Source of the DNA: Mesorhizobium sp. J8
Lineage (GTDB): Bacteria; Pseudomonadota; Alphaproteobacteria; Rhizobiales; Rhizobiaceae
Direction of reading: 5' to 3'
DNA: 64,000 nt
Assembly: GCF_016591715.1 (NCBI RefSeq)
Contig: NZ_AP024109.1
Location: 2,294,001-2,358,000, forward strand
This document shows positions 18,953-27,588 of the stretch, in pieces (within the stretch, counting starts at the first letter, position 1; each line of letters starts with the position of its first letter). The notes under the pieces were generated by a model. That model was not told the DNA's origin, made no database searches, and was given only the letters and a program-made list of their open reading frames with translations. The position numbers and the translations under genes were made by a program.

Positions 18953-19097
18953 CCTTCTCCCCCTGTGGGAGAAGGTGGATCGGCGCGCAAGCGCCGAGAC
19001 GGATGAGGGGTGTTCCAGCGAAGTGAGACGTCGGCTTTCCCTGGAGCACCCCTCATCCGTCGCCTTCGGCGACACCTTCTCCCACAGGGGGAGAAGG
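18953..19097. repeat. Large perfect palindromic element (family C)
   Basis: Outer arms of 25 bases at 18953-18977 and 19073-19097 are exact reverse complements. Inner arms CGGATGAGGGGTG (19000-19012) and CACCCCTCATCCG (19047-19059) are also exact. It begins about 150 bases upstream of pleC and ends 10 bases from the pepN stop. A folded transcript would give a long hairpin right after pepN, able to act as a 3' stabiliser or terminator. A short hairpin with a similar CCTTCTCCC arm occurs at 50921-50942. Confidence 0.85.
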
Positions 19098-19106
19098 CAG
19101 AGAGCG

Positions 19107-21752
19107 CTACGCCAGCGTCCGCTCCACGATATCGCGCAGATCCGCGGACAGGTTCTCGACCTTGGCCATGTCGAGCAGCGCCTGTTTGGCTTTGGCCTGG
19201 CGTCCGGGCTCCAGCGAGCGCCAGGACCTGAGCGCCGTCGCCAGCCGCGCCGCGACTTGCGGGTTGCGCTTCTCCACCTCCAGCACCGTCTCGGCGAACA
19301 GGCGGTAGCCTTCGCCGTCGGGACGGTGGAAGCCGGTCTGGTTGGCGCTGGAGAAGGTGCCGATCAGCGAACGCACCCGGTTCGGGTTGGCGATCGAGAA
19401 GGCCGGATGCCGCATCAACTCGCGCACCTTGTCGACGGTCTTCGCGCCCGGCACACCGGCCTGGATCTGGAACCATTTGTCGAGCACCAGCGCGTCGCTT
19501 CGATAGCGCGCCTCAAAGGCCGCCAGCGCCTCCTCGGCCTCGGCCCTGCCCGGATGGCGATGCGCCAGCACGGCAAGCGCCGCGGCGCGGTCTGTCATGT
19601 TGGTGGCGGCGTTGAAGTGCCTCGCGGCAAGGGTGGCGCCTTCCGGCAGCAGCGAAAGATAGTCGAGCAGGATGTTGCGGAGCGCCCTGCGCCCTGCGCT
19701 CGCCGCGTCCGGGCTGAACGGACCCTTGTCGGCAAGGTTGTCATAGAGCGCCGAAAAGGCGTCGCTGTTTGCCTCGGCGATCGTCCGCGCCAACGCCTCG
19801 CGCGCGGCAAAGATGGCGTCGGGGTCGATGCCCTTGCCGATGTCGCGGGCAATGTCGGCTTCGCCGGGCAGCGTCAGGGCCAGCGCCCGGTAGGCAGGCT
19901 CCAGCGCCTCGTCGCCGGCGATCCTGCCGGCAAGCTCGGCGAGGCGTCCTGAAAAGACCGGCGCCTTGCCGCCGAGCACCTGTCGGAAGGCGGCGATCAG
20001 GGCGTCGGTCAACAGCGTGTTGAATGCCTGCCAGCGCGAGAAGGCGTCGCTGTCATGCGCCGCGAGGAAGAACTGGTCGTCCGCCTTCTGCTGCACCGAA
20101 AGCGTGATCGGCGCCGAGAAGCCGCGGTTGAGCGACACGACGGGCCGCTCGGCGACACCGGTGAAGCGCACCATGTGCCGGCGCTTGCGGATATGGATGA
20201 CGCCGTCATCCACCGTTGCGCCCTCGACCGAATCCCAAGCGACAGGCTTGCCGTCGGCGCCGACAAGTCCGAACGCAAGCGGAATATGCATCAACCGCTT
20301 GCGGCTTTCAGACGGCGTCGGCGGCACCGACTGCTCGATCTCCAGCGTGAACTCCTTGGCGGCGGCATTGTGCGCGGAGCTCACCGTCAGGTTCGGCGTG
20401 CCCGCCTGATGGTACCAGAGCGCGAATTGCGCCAGGTCGCGGCCGGAGACATCCTCGAACACTTTGAGGAAATCCTCGATCGTCGCGGCTTCGCCGTCAT
20501 GCCGTTCGAAATAGAGGTCCATGCCGGCGCGGAAGGTTTCCGCGCCGAGGATGGTGCGGATCATCCGCACCACTTCCGAACCCTTCTCGTAGACAGTCGC
20601 CGTGTAGAAATTGTTGATCTCGCGGTAGCGCCGCGGTCTGACCGGATGCGCCAGCGGTCCCTGGTCTTCCGGGAACTGATGCGCGCGCAGCGTGCGCACC
20701 TCCGCGATGCGTTTCACCGCCCGCGAGCGCTGGTCGGCGGAGAACTCGTGGTCGCGGTAAACGGTCAGCCCTTCCTTCAGGCAGAGCTGGAACCAGTCGC
20801 GGCAAGTGATTCTGTTGCCGGTCCAATTGTGGAAATACTCATGCGCGATGATCGCCTCGATATTGGCGAAGTCGGCATCGGTCGCCGTCTCTTCGTCGGC
20901 CAGCACATATTTGTCGTTGAAGACGTTGAGGCCCTTATTCTCCATAGCGCCCATGTTGAAATCGGACACGGCGACGATGTTGAAGACGTCGAGGTCGTAT
21001 TCGCGGCCGAAGGCCTCCTCGTCCCATTTCATCGAGCGCTTCAGCGCATCCATCGCATAGCCCGCAAGCCGCTCCTTGCCGGGCTCCACATAGATGCCGA
21101 GTTCGACCTCGCGGCCGGACATTGTGGTGAAGTTGCTCGCCACCTTGCCGAGCGCTCCAGCCACCAGCGCGAAGAGGTAGGAGGGCTTGGGGAAAGGGTC
21201 ATGCCAGACCGCGTAATGCCGGCCGCCGTCGAGCGCGCCGCGTTCGACGGGATTGCCGTTGGAGAGCAGCAGCGGCGCCTCGTTGTGCGGGGCTTCGATG
21301 CGCACGGTGTAGACCGACAGGATGTCGGGACGGTCGAGGAAGTAGGTGATGCGGCGAAAGCCCTCGGCCTCGCATTGCGTGCAATAAACGTTGTTGGAGC
21401 GATAGAGGCCCATCAGTGCCTCGTTGCGCGACGGCGCGATCTCCGTCTCCAGGCGAAGTTCGAAACGTCGCCCTGCCGGCGGCTTCAGGATCGTCAGCCG
21501 GTCCGGCGTCGCCTCATAATCGCTGGCCTGCAGCAAATGGCCGTCGATGGCAATGCCGAGCAGCGTCAGCCCGTCGCCATCGAGCACCAGCGGCGCCGAG
21601 GCGGCGATGCCCTCGCGCCGCTCGATGGTGAGCAGCGCGGTGACATGGGTTGCATCCGGCGACAGGCGGAAGTCGAGGCTGGTCCTCGGGATGAGATAGT
21701 CGCTGGGGCGATAGTCTTCGAGCCTGAAGACCTGGCCGGTATCGGTACGCAT
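19107..21752 (-). CDS. pepN: Aminopeptidase N (M1 family zinc metallopeptidase)
   Basis: 881 residues, the usual length for proteobacterial PepN. The exopeptidase motif GAMEN lies at about 267-271, and the zinc site HEYFHNW begins at His304 with the downstream Glu in the KEGLTVYRDHEFS helix. An N-terminal beta saddle and a long helical C-terminal domain complete the M1 plan. It removes N-terminal residues from peptides in the cytoplasm. The frame is open to 21860, but ATG 21752 gives the family N-terminus (MRTDTGQVFRLEDYRP). The transcript's 3' end abuts the large palindrome. Confidence 0.93.
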   Translation of the reverse strand: MRTDTGQVFRLEDYRPSDYLIPRTSLDFRLSPDATHVTALLTIERREGIAASAPLVLDGDGLTLLGIAIDGHLLQASDYEATPDRLTILKPPAGRRFELRLETEIAPSRNEALMGLYRSNNVYCTQCEAEGFRRITYFLDRPDILSVYTVRIEAPHNEAPLLLSNGNPVERGALDGGRHYAVWHDPFPKPSYLFALVAGALGKVASNFTTMSGREVELGIYVEPGKERLAGYAMDALKRSMKWDEEAFGREYDLDVFNIVAVSDFNMGAMENKGLNVFNDKYVLADEETATDADFANIEAIIAHEYFHNWTGNRITCRDWFQLCLKEGLTVYRDHEFSADQRSRAVKRIAEVRTLRAHQFPEDQGPLAHPVRPRRYREINNFYTATVYEKGSEVVRMIRTILGAETFRAGMDLYFERHDGEAATIEDFLKVFEDVSGRDLAQFALWYHQAGTPNLTVSSAHNAAAKEFTLEIEQSVPPTPSESRKRLMHIPLAFGLVGADGKPVAWDSVEGATVDDGVIHIRKRRHMVRFTGVAERPVVSLNRGFSAPITLSVQQKADDQFFLAAHDSDAFSRWQAFNTLLTDALIAAFRQVLGGKAPVFSGRLAELAGRIAGDEALEPAYRALALTLPGEADIARDIGKGIDPDAIFAAREALARTIAEANSDAFSALYDNLADKGPFSPDAASAGRRALRNILLDYLSLLPEGATLAARHFNAATNMTDRAAALAVLAHRHPGRAEAEEALAAFEARYRSDALVLDKWFQIQAGVPGAKTVDKVRELMRHPAFSIANPNRVRSLIGTFSSANQTGFHRPDGEGYRLFAETVLEVEKRNPQVAARLATALRSWRSLEPGRQAKAKQALLDMAKVENLSADLRDIVERTLA

Positions 21753-21872
21753 TCCTTGGGCTTTTCCTGTCGATTTCGGGCGGAGGGCCAGCGTGGCTGG
21801 TCCAAGAATTTGAGGTGCGCGCTCTTTACACGAAACGGCCACTCGACAAAACTGCGGCATAGATTGTGTTTC

Positions 21873-21920
21873 GCAATTCCGGACGGAAAACCGTTACACA
21901 CTTTTTCTGGAATTGCTTTT
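21873..21920. repeat. Palindromic intergenic repeat, family B copy
   Basis: GCAATTCC ... GGAATTGC arms enclose GGACGGAAAACCG and TTTTTCT, the reverse complement of the element at 49774-49870. It lies between pepN and the DMT transporter gene, which diverge here, about 45 bases upstream of the transporter start, so it shares space with the promoter. Confidence 0.7.
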
Positions 21921-21965
21921 GGCCTATTTCGCGGCTTCGTTCTCCGACCATCACCACGAGGCAAG

Positions 21966-22913
21966 ATGACCGTCGATCATGCCGTCGGCCACAGCGCGCT
22001 GCGCGGCATCACTCTGAAGATCGTCTCGGTGACGGTTTTCGTCGGCATGCAGACCTGCATCAAGGCGGCCGGCGACGTGCCCGCCGGGCAGATCGTCTTC
22101 TTCCGCTCCTTCTTCGCCATCTTCCCGATTGTCGCCTTCCTGGCCTTCAAGGGCGAGCTCGCCACCGCCTTCACGACCAGGCGGCCGTTCAACCATATCG
22201 CGCGCGGCCTTGTCGGTGTCGGCGCCATGGGGCTCGGCTTCTTCGCGCTGACCAGGCTGCCGCTCCCCGAAGCGATCACCCTGAACTACGCCCAGCCGTT
22301 GCTGGTCGTTGTGTTTTCCTCGGTCTTCCTCGGCGAGACGATCCGCGTCTACCGCTGGAGCGCGGTCGCGGTCGGTCTTGCCGGCGTGCTGATCATCTCC
22401 TGGCCGGAACTGACGCTGCTCAATTCCGATCAGGGCCTCGACGATCAGGAGGTGCTGGGCGTCATGGCAGCGCTGATCGCCGCGGCGATCTCCGCGGTCG
22501 CCATGCTCCTGGTGCGCAATCTCGTGCAGACGGAGAAGACGGCGACCATCGTGCTGTGGTTCTCCTCGACGGCTTCGGTGCTGTCGCTTTTCAGCCTGCC
22601 TTTCGGCTGGCAGGCGCTGACGCCGCTGCAGGCGGCACTGCTCGTTTTTGCCGGCTTCTGCGGCGGCCTAGGCCAGATCCTGATGACGGCGGCCTATCGC
22701 CATGCCGAGGCCTCGGTCGTGGCGCCCTTCGAATACACCTCGATGATCCTCGGCGTCGTCGTCGGCTTTTTCGTCTTCGGCGACGTGACCTCGCTCAACA
22801 CACTGATCGGCGGCCTTATCGTGGTCGCCGCCGGCATCTTCATCATCTGGCGCGAGCGGCAGCTCGGCCTGGAGCGTACCCGCACCAGGACGGCCGCGCC
22901 GCCGCAGGGGTAA
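21966..22913 (+). CDS. DMT-superfamily (EamA) transporter
   Basis: 315 residues with ten hydrophobic segments arranged as two EamA repeats (about 10-145 and 160-295). The first half ends with the PLLVVVFSSVFLGE segment and the second with the EYTSMILGVVVGFFVFGD segment; both have the conserved acidic residue after the eighth-helix-type motif. Such proteins export or import small metabolites; the substrate cannot be told. The frame is open far upstream, but that part is the antisense shadow of pepN; ATG 21966 fits the family. It diverges from pepN. Confidence 0.82.
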   Translation: MTVDHAVGHSALRGITLKIVSVTVFVGMQTCIKAAGDVPAGQIVFFRSFFAIFPIVAFLAFKGELATAFTTRRPFNHIARGLVGVGAMGLGFFALTRLPLPEAITLNYAQPLLVVVFSSVFLGETIRVYRWSAVAVGLAGVLIISWPELTLLNSDQGLDDQEVLGVMAALIAAAISAVAMLLVRNLVQTEKTATIVLWFSSTASVLSLFSLPFGWQALTPLQAALLVFAGFCGGLGQILMTAAYRHAEASVVAPFEYTSMILGVVVGFFVFGDVTSLNTLIGGLIVVAAGIFIIWRERQLGLERTRTRTAAPPQG

Positions 22914-22915
22914 GG

Positions 22916-23728
22916 CTACGAGGCTGACACTCGTTCCTTCGCCAGCTGCACCAGCACAGCGCGAGTCTGCTCATCGGCCGGGAAAAAGGATTCGATCGCG
23001 AGCTCCGACAGCGTGACGTCGAGCGGCGTGCCGAACACGGTGATCGTGCTGATGAAGGAAAGCACATGGTCGCCATGCGCGAGCCTGAGCGGATGCACGA
23101 TGCCGCTCGGCTCGACCGGCGCGGGGCGCCCGCTCTTCAAGCCGGGCGGATAGGCGCGCAGCTCGCGCTCCAATTCGATCAGCACCGCATCGCCGGTCGC
23201 GTCGCTCAGGTGCTTCAGCCGTTCAAGCAGATGCGCGCGCCATTCCGCCAGATTGACGATGCGCGGAGCGACACCGCCTGGATGCAGGCTGAGCCGCAGC
23301 ACATTGATTGGCGGCTGGAGCAGCGACTGTTCGGAAATATCGGCCAGGAATGGAGCGATCGCGGCATTGGCTGACACGAGATCCCAGTGCCGGTCCACAG
23401 CCAGCGCCGGAAAGGGCTCGTGGCCCTTGAGTACGGTCTCGACGGCGGCCATCGCCGGCGCCAGCGTGGCGTCGGTGAGTGGCTTTTCGCTGAAGCTCGG
23501 CGCGAAGCCCGCCGCGAGCAGCAACTGATTGCGCTGACGCAGCGGGATCGAGAGCTGCTCGGCCAGATGCAGCACCATCTCCCGCGACGGCTGGGCGCGG
23601 CCGCTCTCGACGAAGGAGAGATGCCGCTGTGAGATATCGGCCTCCATGGCGAGATCGAGCTGGCTCATGCGCCGCCGCGTGCGCCACTCGCGGATCAGGC
23701 TGCCGGCGGAGGGTTCGGATGTGGTCAT
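22916..23728 (-). CDS. XRE-family transcriptional regulator with MmyB-like ligand domain
   Basis: 270 residues. A Cro/CI-type helix-turn-helix at about 8-65 (SQLDLAMEADISQRHLSFVESGRAQPS) is followed by the MmyB-like ligand-binding domain (about 100-260), recognisable from ALAVDRHWDLVSANAA, NVLRLSLHPGG and FFPADEQTRAVL. Members bind small hydrophobic ligands and often repress neighbouring oxidoreductase genes. Here no such gene is adjacent; it converges on the DMT transporter with a 2-base gap. ATG 23728 (GGAGG-like site absent, ccctccATG context) is preferred over 23764, which adds a non-family tail. Confidence 0.8.
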   Translation of the reverse strand: MTTSEPSAGSLIREWRTRRRMSQLDLAMEADISQRHLSFVESGRAQPSREMVLHLAEQLSIPLRQRNQLLLAAGFAPSFSEKPLTDATLAPAMAAVETVLKGHEPFPALAVDRHWDLVSANAAIAPFLADISEQSLLQPPINVLRLSLHPGGVAPRIVNLAEWRAHLLERLKHLSDATGDAVLIELERELRAYPPGLKSGRPAPVEPSGIVHPLRLAHGDHVLSFISTITVFGTPLDVTLSELAIESFFPADEQTRAVLVQLAKERVSAS

Positions 23729-23764
23729 GGAGGGATGAGTAAGGCGACGGGCGAAGCGTTTCAA

Positions 23765-23793
23765 TTACCTGGGAGGTTATTGGCAACCTCACC
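23765..23793. promoter_or_regulatory. Candidate operator upstream of the XRE/MmyB regulator
   Basis: GAGGTT (23773-23778) and AACCTC (23785-23790) form a 6-base inverted repeat with a 6-base spacer; a second, weaker overlapping symmetry, ATTACCT/AGGTTAT, lies just to its left. The position 40-60 bases upstream of the regulator's start suits an autoregulatory operator. No experiment or homologue supports it. Confidence 0.4.
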
Positions 23794-23843
23794 GTTGGGA
23801 TTGGCGAGCGCTGATGACGGCCAATCTCCCCCACGAGGGGGGA

Positions 23844-24788
23844 TCAGCTATTCGCCAAAGCCCGCAGCTTCGCCTTGACCTCGAGAAAATCCCGCCAGGC
23901 CAGCTTCTTGTGCGCCGGCGTCCGTAAGAGATAGGCCGGGTGCAGCGTCGGCATCGCCGGAATGGCAATCCCGGACGCCGTCGTGTGCACACGCCAGTTG
24001 CCTCGCAGGCGCAGGATGCCCTCGGTCGTGTTGAGCAGCGTCTTGGCCGACGGGCCGCCGAGATTGACCAGCACCTTGGGATTTACCAGCTCGATCTGCC
24101 TTTCGATGAAAGGCCGGCAGATTTCGGTCTCGTGCGGCGTCGGCGTGCGGTTGCCTGGCGGCCGCCACGGGATGACATTGGCGATATAGGCCGAGTTCCG
24201 GTCGAGGCCGATCGCCGCCAACATGCGGTCGAGCAGCCGGCCGGAGCGGCCGACAAAGGGCAGGCCTTCCAGGTCCTCGTCACGACCCGGCGCTTCGCCG
24301 ACCAGCATTAGGTCGGCGTTCGGATTGCCGTCCGCGAAGACCAGGTTCTTGGCGGTGAATTTGAGGTTGCAGCCGTCAAAACCGGCCATGCGCTGGCGCA
24401 GTTCATCGAGTGTCGAAGCGCTTGCCGCGAGCTGCCGAGCCGCAGCCGCCTGTGCTTCGTCGGGAACGGCCGCAGCCGCCGGTGCCCGGGTGGGTGCGTC
24501 CGGGATGTTGCTGGCGTCGAGGCCGGAGAAGGGCGCCGGCGGGTTCTCGACTCGCTCCGGAGCCTGCTCGGATACCGCTCGGCTCTCGGGCGCGGCTTGG
24601 CGGCGCGGCGCGGCCGGCGGCCGCTCGGCGGGCCTGCGTTCGGCCGGCCCCCGTCCAACTGGCATCGCTGCCGCTTCGGCGAATCGGTTGATCGGCGCGT
24701 CCTCCAGCGCGTCATCGACGCCGGCGCTCGCATAGAAGGCGAGCAGTTCGGCAATCTCGGCTGGTGTTCTGGGGGAGGCGGCAGTCAT
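23844..24788 (-). CDS. Uracil-DNA glycosylase, family 4-like, missing two cluster cysteines
   Basis: 314 residues. Residues 1-125 form a low-complexity Ala/Pro/Arg-rich extension. The catalytic domain (about 128-312) has the family-4 uracil-pocket motif GEAPGRDED (164-172), the PFVGRSGRLLDRML helix, NVIPWRPPGNRTPTP and the HPAYLLR motif near the C-terminus. Family 4 normally uses four Cys for an Fe4S4 cluster; only Cys140 and Cys224 are at comparable places, and the partners expected three residues before Cys140 and near IPW are absent. It should remove uracil from deaminated DNA. A short C/G-rich hairpin (23824-23844) abuts the stop. Confidence 0.82.
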   Translation of the reverse strand: MTAASPRTPAEIAELLAFYASAGVDDALEDAPINRFAEAAAMPVGRGPAERRPAERPPAAPRRQAAPESRAVSEQAPERVENPPAPFSGLDASNIPDAPTRAPAAAAVPDEAQAAAARQLAASASTLDELRQRMAGFDGCNLKFTAKNLVFADGNPNADLMLVGEAPGRDEDLEGLPFVGRSGRLLDRMLAAIGLDRNSAYIANVIPWRPPGNRTPTPHETEICRPFIERQIELVNPKVLVNLGGPSAKTLLNTTEGILRLRGNWRVHTTASGIAIPAMPTLHPAYLLRTPAHKKLAWRDFLEVKAKLRALANS

Positions 24789-24834
24789 GGCGCCACCATC
24801 GTCCGCACGGCGAGGTTTTGCAACCGTGGAGAGA

Positions 24835-25491
24835 TCAGCCAGTTGGAATCCTTGGATCCTGCACGATGTAGAACGTCCAGCGCGGCGTGTAATCGGTGAT
24901 CAGGAAATCGAAGGTCGCCGTCTTCAGCGGGTCGATCTTGCCGTTCTTGAACAGCAGCCGGTCATAGGGTTCGAACCGTCGGTCGAAATCGGCGAAGTTG
25001 CTCGACCAGATGTTGTCGGGCGTCTTGTTGCGCTGGTCGAAGGACAGGCCATCGCCGAATACGCTAGGTTGGTCGAGGATCTCCTGCAGCTCGAACTGGA
25101 ACTCCACCCAGGGGAGCGCGCTGTTGTTGAGCACGTCGATGCGCATATACATCACGCCGTTGGCGACCTCGCCGGCCTTGCCGAAGGGCTCGATCGGCTT
25201 GGTGGCGCGAATGGTCAGCGTCACCGGCGTCGCCGTGTTCAGCTCCTCCTTGATGACCAGGGGATCTTCCTTGGTGCCGATGCCGGAGGCGCCGGTGATG
25301 CGGAAGCCGCCCAGCTCGTCGGAGAAGGAATAGGCGCCGGTCGCCCATACCTTTACCGGATCCGCCCGGACTTGCGTGGTCAAAAGGGCCGGCAGGCTCA
25401 AAAAGAGGAGCGGAAGAACCGCGCGCCAGGCCGCGCCTGGCGTGAAGAGTAAGCGCTTCGGTGGAAAGCCGGGCGGCTCTGGGCTGCGCAT
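24835..25491 (-). CDS. Conserved secreted protein of unknown function
   Basis: 218 residues from ATG 25491. The N-terminus has a basic region then a hydrophobic stretch (AVLPLLFLSLPALLTTQVRA) consistent with a signal peptide cleaved before DPVKVW. The mature part is rich in beta-strand-like segments (WATGAYSFSDELGGFRITGA, PVTLTIRATKP, YMRIDVLNNS) and has no cysteine, which suggests a compact periplasmic beta domain. I do not recognise the family. It shares orientation with the glycosylase gene 46 bases downstream and diverges from the ETF-QO gene. Confidence 0.6.
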   Translation of the reverse strand: MRSPEPPGFPPKRLLFTPGAAWRAVLPLLFLSLPALLTTQVRADPVKVWATGAYSFSDELGGFRITGASGIGTKEDPLVIKEELNTATPVTLTIRATKPIEPFGKAGEVANGVMYMRIDVLNNSALPWVEFQFELQEILDQPSVFGDGLSFDQRNKTPDNIWSSNFADFDRRFEPYDRLLFKNGKIDPLKTATFDFLITDYTPRWTFYIVQDPRIPTG

Positions 25492-25741
25492 GTCGCGAAG
25501 TATTGCCGATAACCAAGCCGTCGAACAATTAAAAACATCCCGGCGCCGCCTGGCCTGCCAACCAATTGGCGCTGGCCTATGCTTGGCCATGGCCTGTGCT
25601 GCTGCCTTTTCGTAGGGAAACCGCGACTTTTTGTCGAAATCGGCGTTGTCACGTCCGCGCCGGTTTCGCGTCGCGAATTGATGCGCTATGCAGCGCATGA
25701 GCCAGCACAATGCGAGAATGCGGCAAGCTATAGAGGGGCCG

Positions 25742-27421
25742 ATGAGCGAAATCGAACGCGAAAGCATGGAATTCGACGTGGTGATCGTCGGCGCCGGTCC
25801 CGCCGGCCTCGCCGCGGCTATTCGTCTGAAGCAGCTCAACCCCGACCTCTCCGTCGTCGTCCTGGAGAAGGGCGGCGAGGTCGGCGCGCATATCCTCTCC
25901 GGCGCGGTCGTCGACCCGATCGGCATCGACCGGCTGCTGCCCGGCTGGCGCGAGGAAGAGGGTCATCCGTTCAAGACGCCTGTCACGGCGGATCATTTCC
26001 TGGTGCTGGGCCCAGCCGGTTCGTTCCGCCTGCCCAACTTCCTGATGCCGCCGTTGATGAACAATCACGGCAACTACATCGTGTCGCTCGGCAATGTCTG
26101 CCGCTGGCTGGCGACCAAGGCCGAGGCGCTGGGCGTGGAGATCTATCCGGGCTTTGCCGCGGCGAGCCTGGTCTACAACGACGCCGGCGCCGTAACGGGC
26201 GTCATCACCGGCGACATGGGCGTCGAGAAGGACGGCACGCATGGCCCGGCTTACGCGCCCGGCATGGCGCTGATGGGCAAATATGTGCTGATCGGCGAGG
26301 GCGCGCGCGGCTCGCTCGCCAAACAGCTCATCGCCAAGTACCGGCTTGCCGATGGCCGTGAGCCTGGCAAGTTCGGCATCGGCCTCAAGGAACTCTGGCA
26401 GGTCAAGCCAGAGAACCACAAGCCGGGCCTGGTGCAGCACTCCTTCGGCTGGCCGCTCGACATGAAGACCGGCGGTGGCTCCTTCCTCTACCATCTCGAG
26501 GACAACCAGGTGGCGGTCGGTTTCGTCGTCCACCTGAACTACAAGAACCCCTATCTCTCGCCCTTCGAGGAGTTCCAGCGCTTCAAGACGCATCCGGCGA
26601 TCGCCGGGACCTTCGAAGGCGCCAAGCGCATCGGCTATGGCGCGCGCGCCATCACCGAGGGCGGCTGGCAGTCCGTGCCGAAGCTGTCTTTCCCGGGCGG
26701 CGTGCTGATGGGCTGTGCTGCCGGATTCGTCAACGTGCCGCGTATCAAGGGTTCGCACAATGCGGTGCTGTCCGGCATGCTCGCGGCCGAGCATGTGGCC
26801 GAGGCGATCGCCGGCGGCCGCGCCAATGACGAGCTTGCGTCCTACGAAGAAGCCTGGCGCGGCAGCGACATCGGCAAGGATCTGAAGAAGGTGCGCAACG
26901 TCAAGCCGCTATGGTCGCGCTTCGGGACCGTCGTCGGCGTCGGCATTGGCGGGCTCGACATGTGGCTGAACACGCTGTTCGGCTTCTCGCCTTTCGGCAC
27001 GCTGAAGCACGGCAAGGCAGACTATGCCACCCTCGAGCCGGCCTCCAAGCATCAGAAGATCGCCTATCCGAAACCGGATGGCGTGTTGACCTTCGACCGT
27101 CTCTCCTCGGTGTTCCTGTCGAACACCAATCATGAGGAAAACGAGCCGGTGCATCTGATCGTCGCCGACATGGCGCTGCAGCAGCGTTCGGAGCACGATG
27201 TCTTCGCCGGCCCGTCGACCCGCTATTGCCCGGCCGGCGTCTATGAATGGGTGGACAAGGACGGCAACGCCGCCGCCGATCCGTCGGCCAAGGACGTGCG
27301 CTTCGTCATCAACGCGCAGAACTGCGTCCACTGCAAGACCTGCGACATCAAGGATCCGAACCAGAACATCAACTGGGTACCGCCACAAGGCGGCGAAGGC
27401 CCCGTCTACCAGGGCATGTGA
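25742..27421 (+). CDS. Electron-transfer flavoprotein:ubiquinone oxidoreductase
   Basis: 559 residues, normal for ETF-QO. The FAD-binding Rossmann motif VVIVGAGPAGLAAAIRL is near residue 12, a membrane-interaction and ubiquinone region lies in the middle, and a C-terminal 4Fe-4S domain shows CPAGVYEW and CVHCKTCDIKDPNQNINW with the cluster cysteines. It passes electrons from acyl-CoA dehydrogenases via ETF to the quinone pool, and so serves the isovaleryl-CoA dehydrogenase encoded at 39.8-41.0 kb. ATG 25742 matches the family start; an upstream ATG at 25688 would add an unrelated tail. Its last codons are duplicated 73 bases downstream. Confidence 0.93.
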   Translation: MSEIERESMEFDVVIVGAGPAGLAAAIRLKQLNPDLSVVVLEKGGEVGAHILSGAVVDPIGIDRLLPGWREEEGHPFKTPVTADHFLVLGPAGSFRLPNFLMPPLMNNHGNYIVSLGNVCRWLATKAEALGVEIYPGFAAASLVYNDAGAVTGVITGDMGVEKDGTHGPAYAPGMALMGKYVLIGEGARGSLAKQLIAKYRLADGREPGKFGIGLKELWQVKPENHKPGLVQHSFGWPLDMKTGGGSFLYHLEDNQVAVGFVVHLNYKNPYLSPFEEFQRFKTHPAIAGTFEGAKRIGYGARAITEGGWQSVPKLSFPGGVLMGCAAGFVNVPRIKGSHNAVLSGMLAAEHVAEAIAGGRANDELASYEEAWRGSDIGKDLKKVRNVKPLWSRFGTVVGVGIGGLDMWLNTLFGFSPFGTLKHGKADYATLEPASKHQKIAYPKPDGVLTFDRLSSVFLSNTNHEENEPVHLIVADMALQQRSEHDVFAGPSTRYCPAGVYEWVDKDGNAAADPSAKDVRFVINAQNCVHCKTCDIKDPNQNINWVPPQGGEGPVYQGM

Positions 27422-27463
27422 TCCGCTCCGACCGGGCCGTCTCGACCGCCGCTCCAACAAAGC

Positions 27464-27502
27464 CGGCGAAGGCCCGGTCTACCAGGGCATGTGAGCCGCT
27501 CC
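27464..27502. repeat. Direct duplication of the ETF-QO 3' end
   Basis: This 39-base segment repeats 27391-27429 (last codons, stop and a few bases beyond) with two mismatches, at an offset of 73 bases. Both copies contain the string encoding VYQGM followed by TGA. The second copy lies after the true stop and is not translated in the ETF-QO frame. Confidence 0.8.
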
Positions 27503-27588
27503 TCCGATCCGCAACCATCCGCGGGTCGGGTTCCTTACGCTTGAAATTGCAGCCGGCTTATAGTTCCTTCTCTGCGGATAAGGAGCAA

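Noticed and set aside
20055..21965. A long open frame leading into the DMT transporter
   Set aside because: It is antisense to pepN and has no membrane-protein character until 21966, where the transporter starts.
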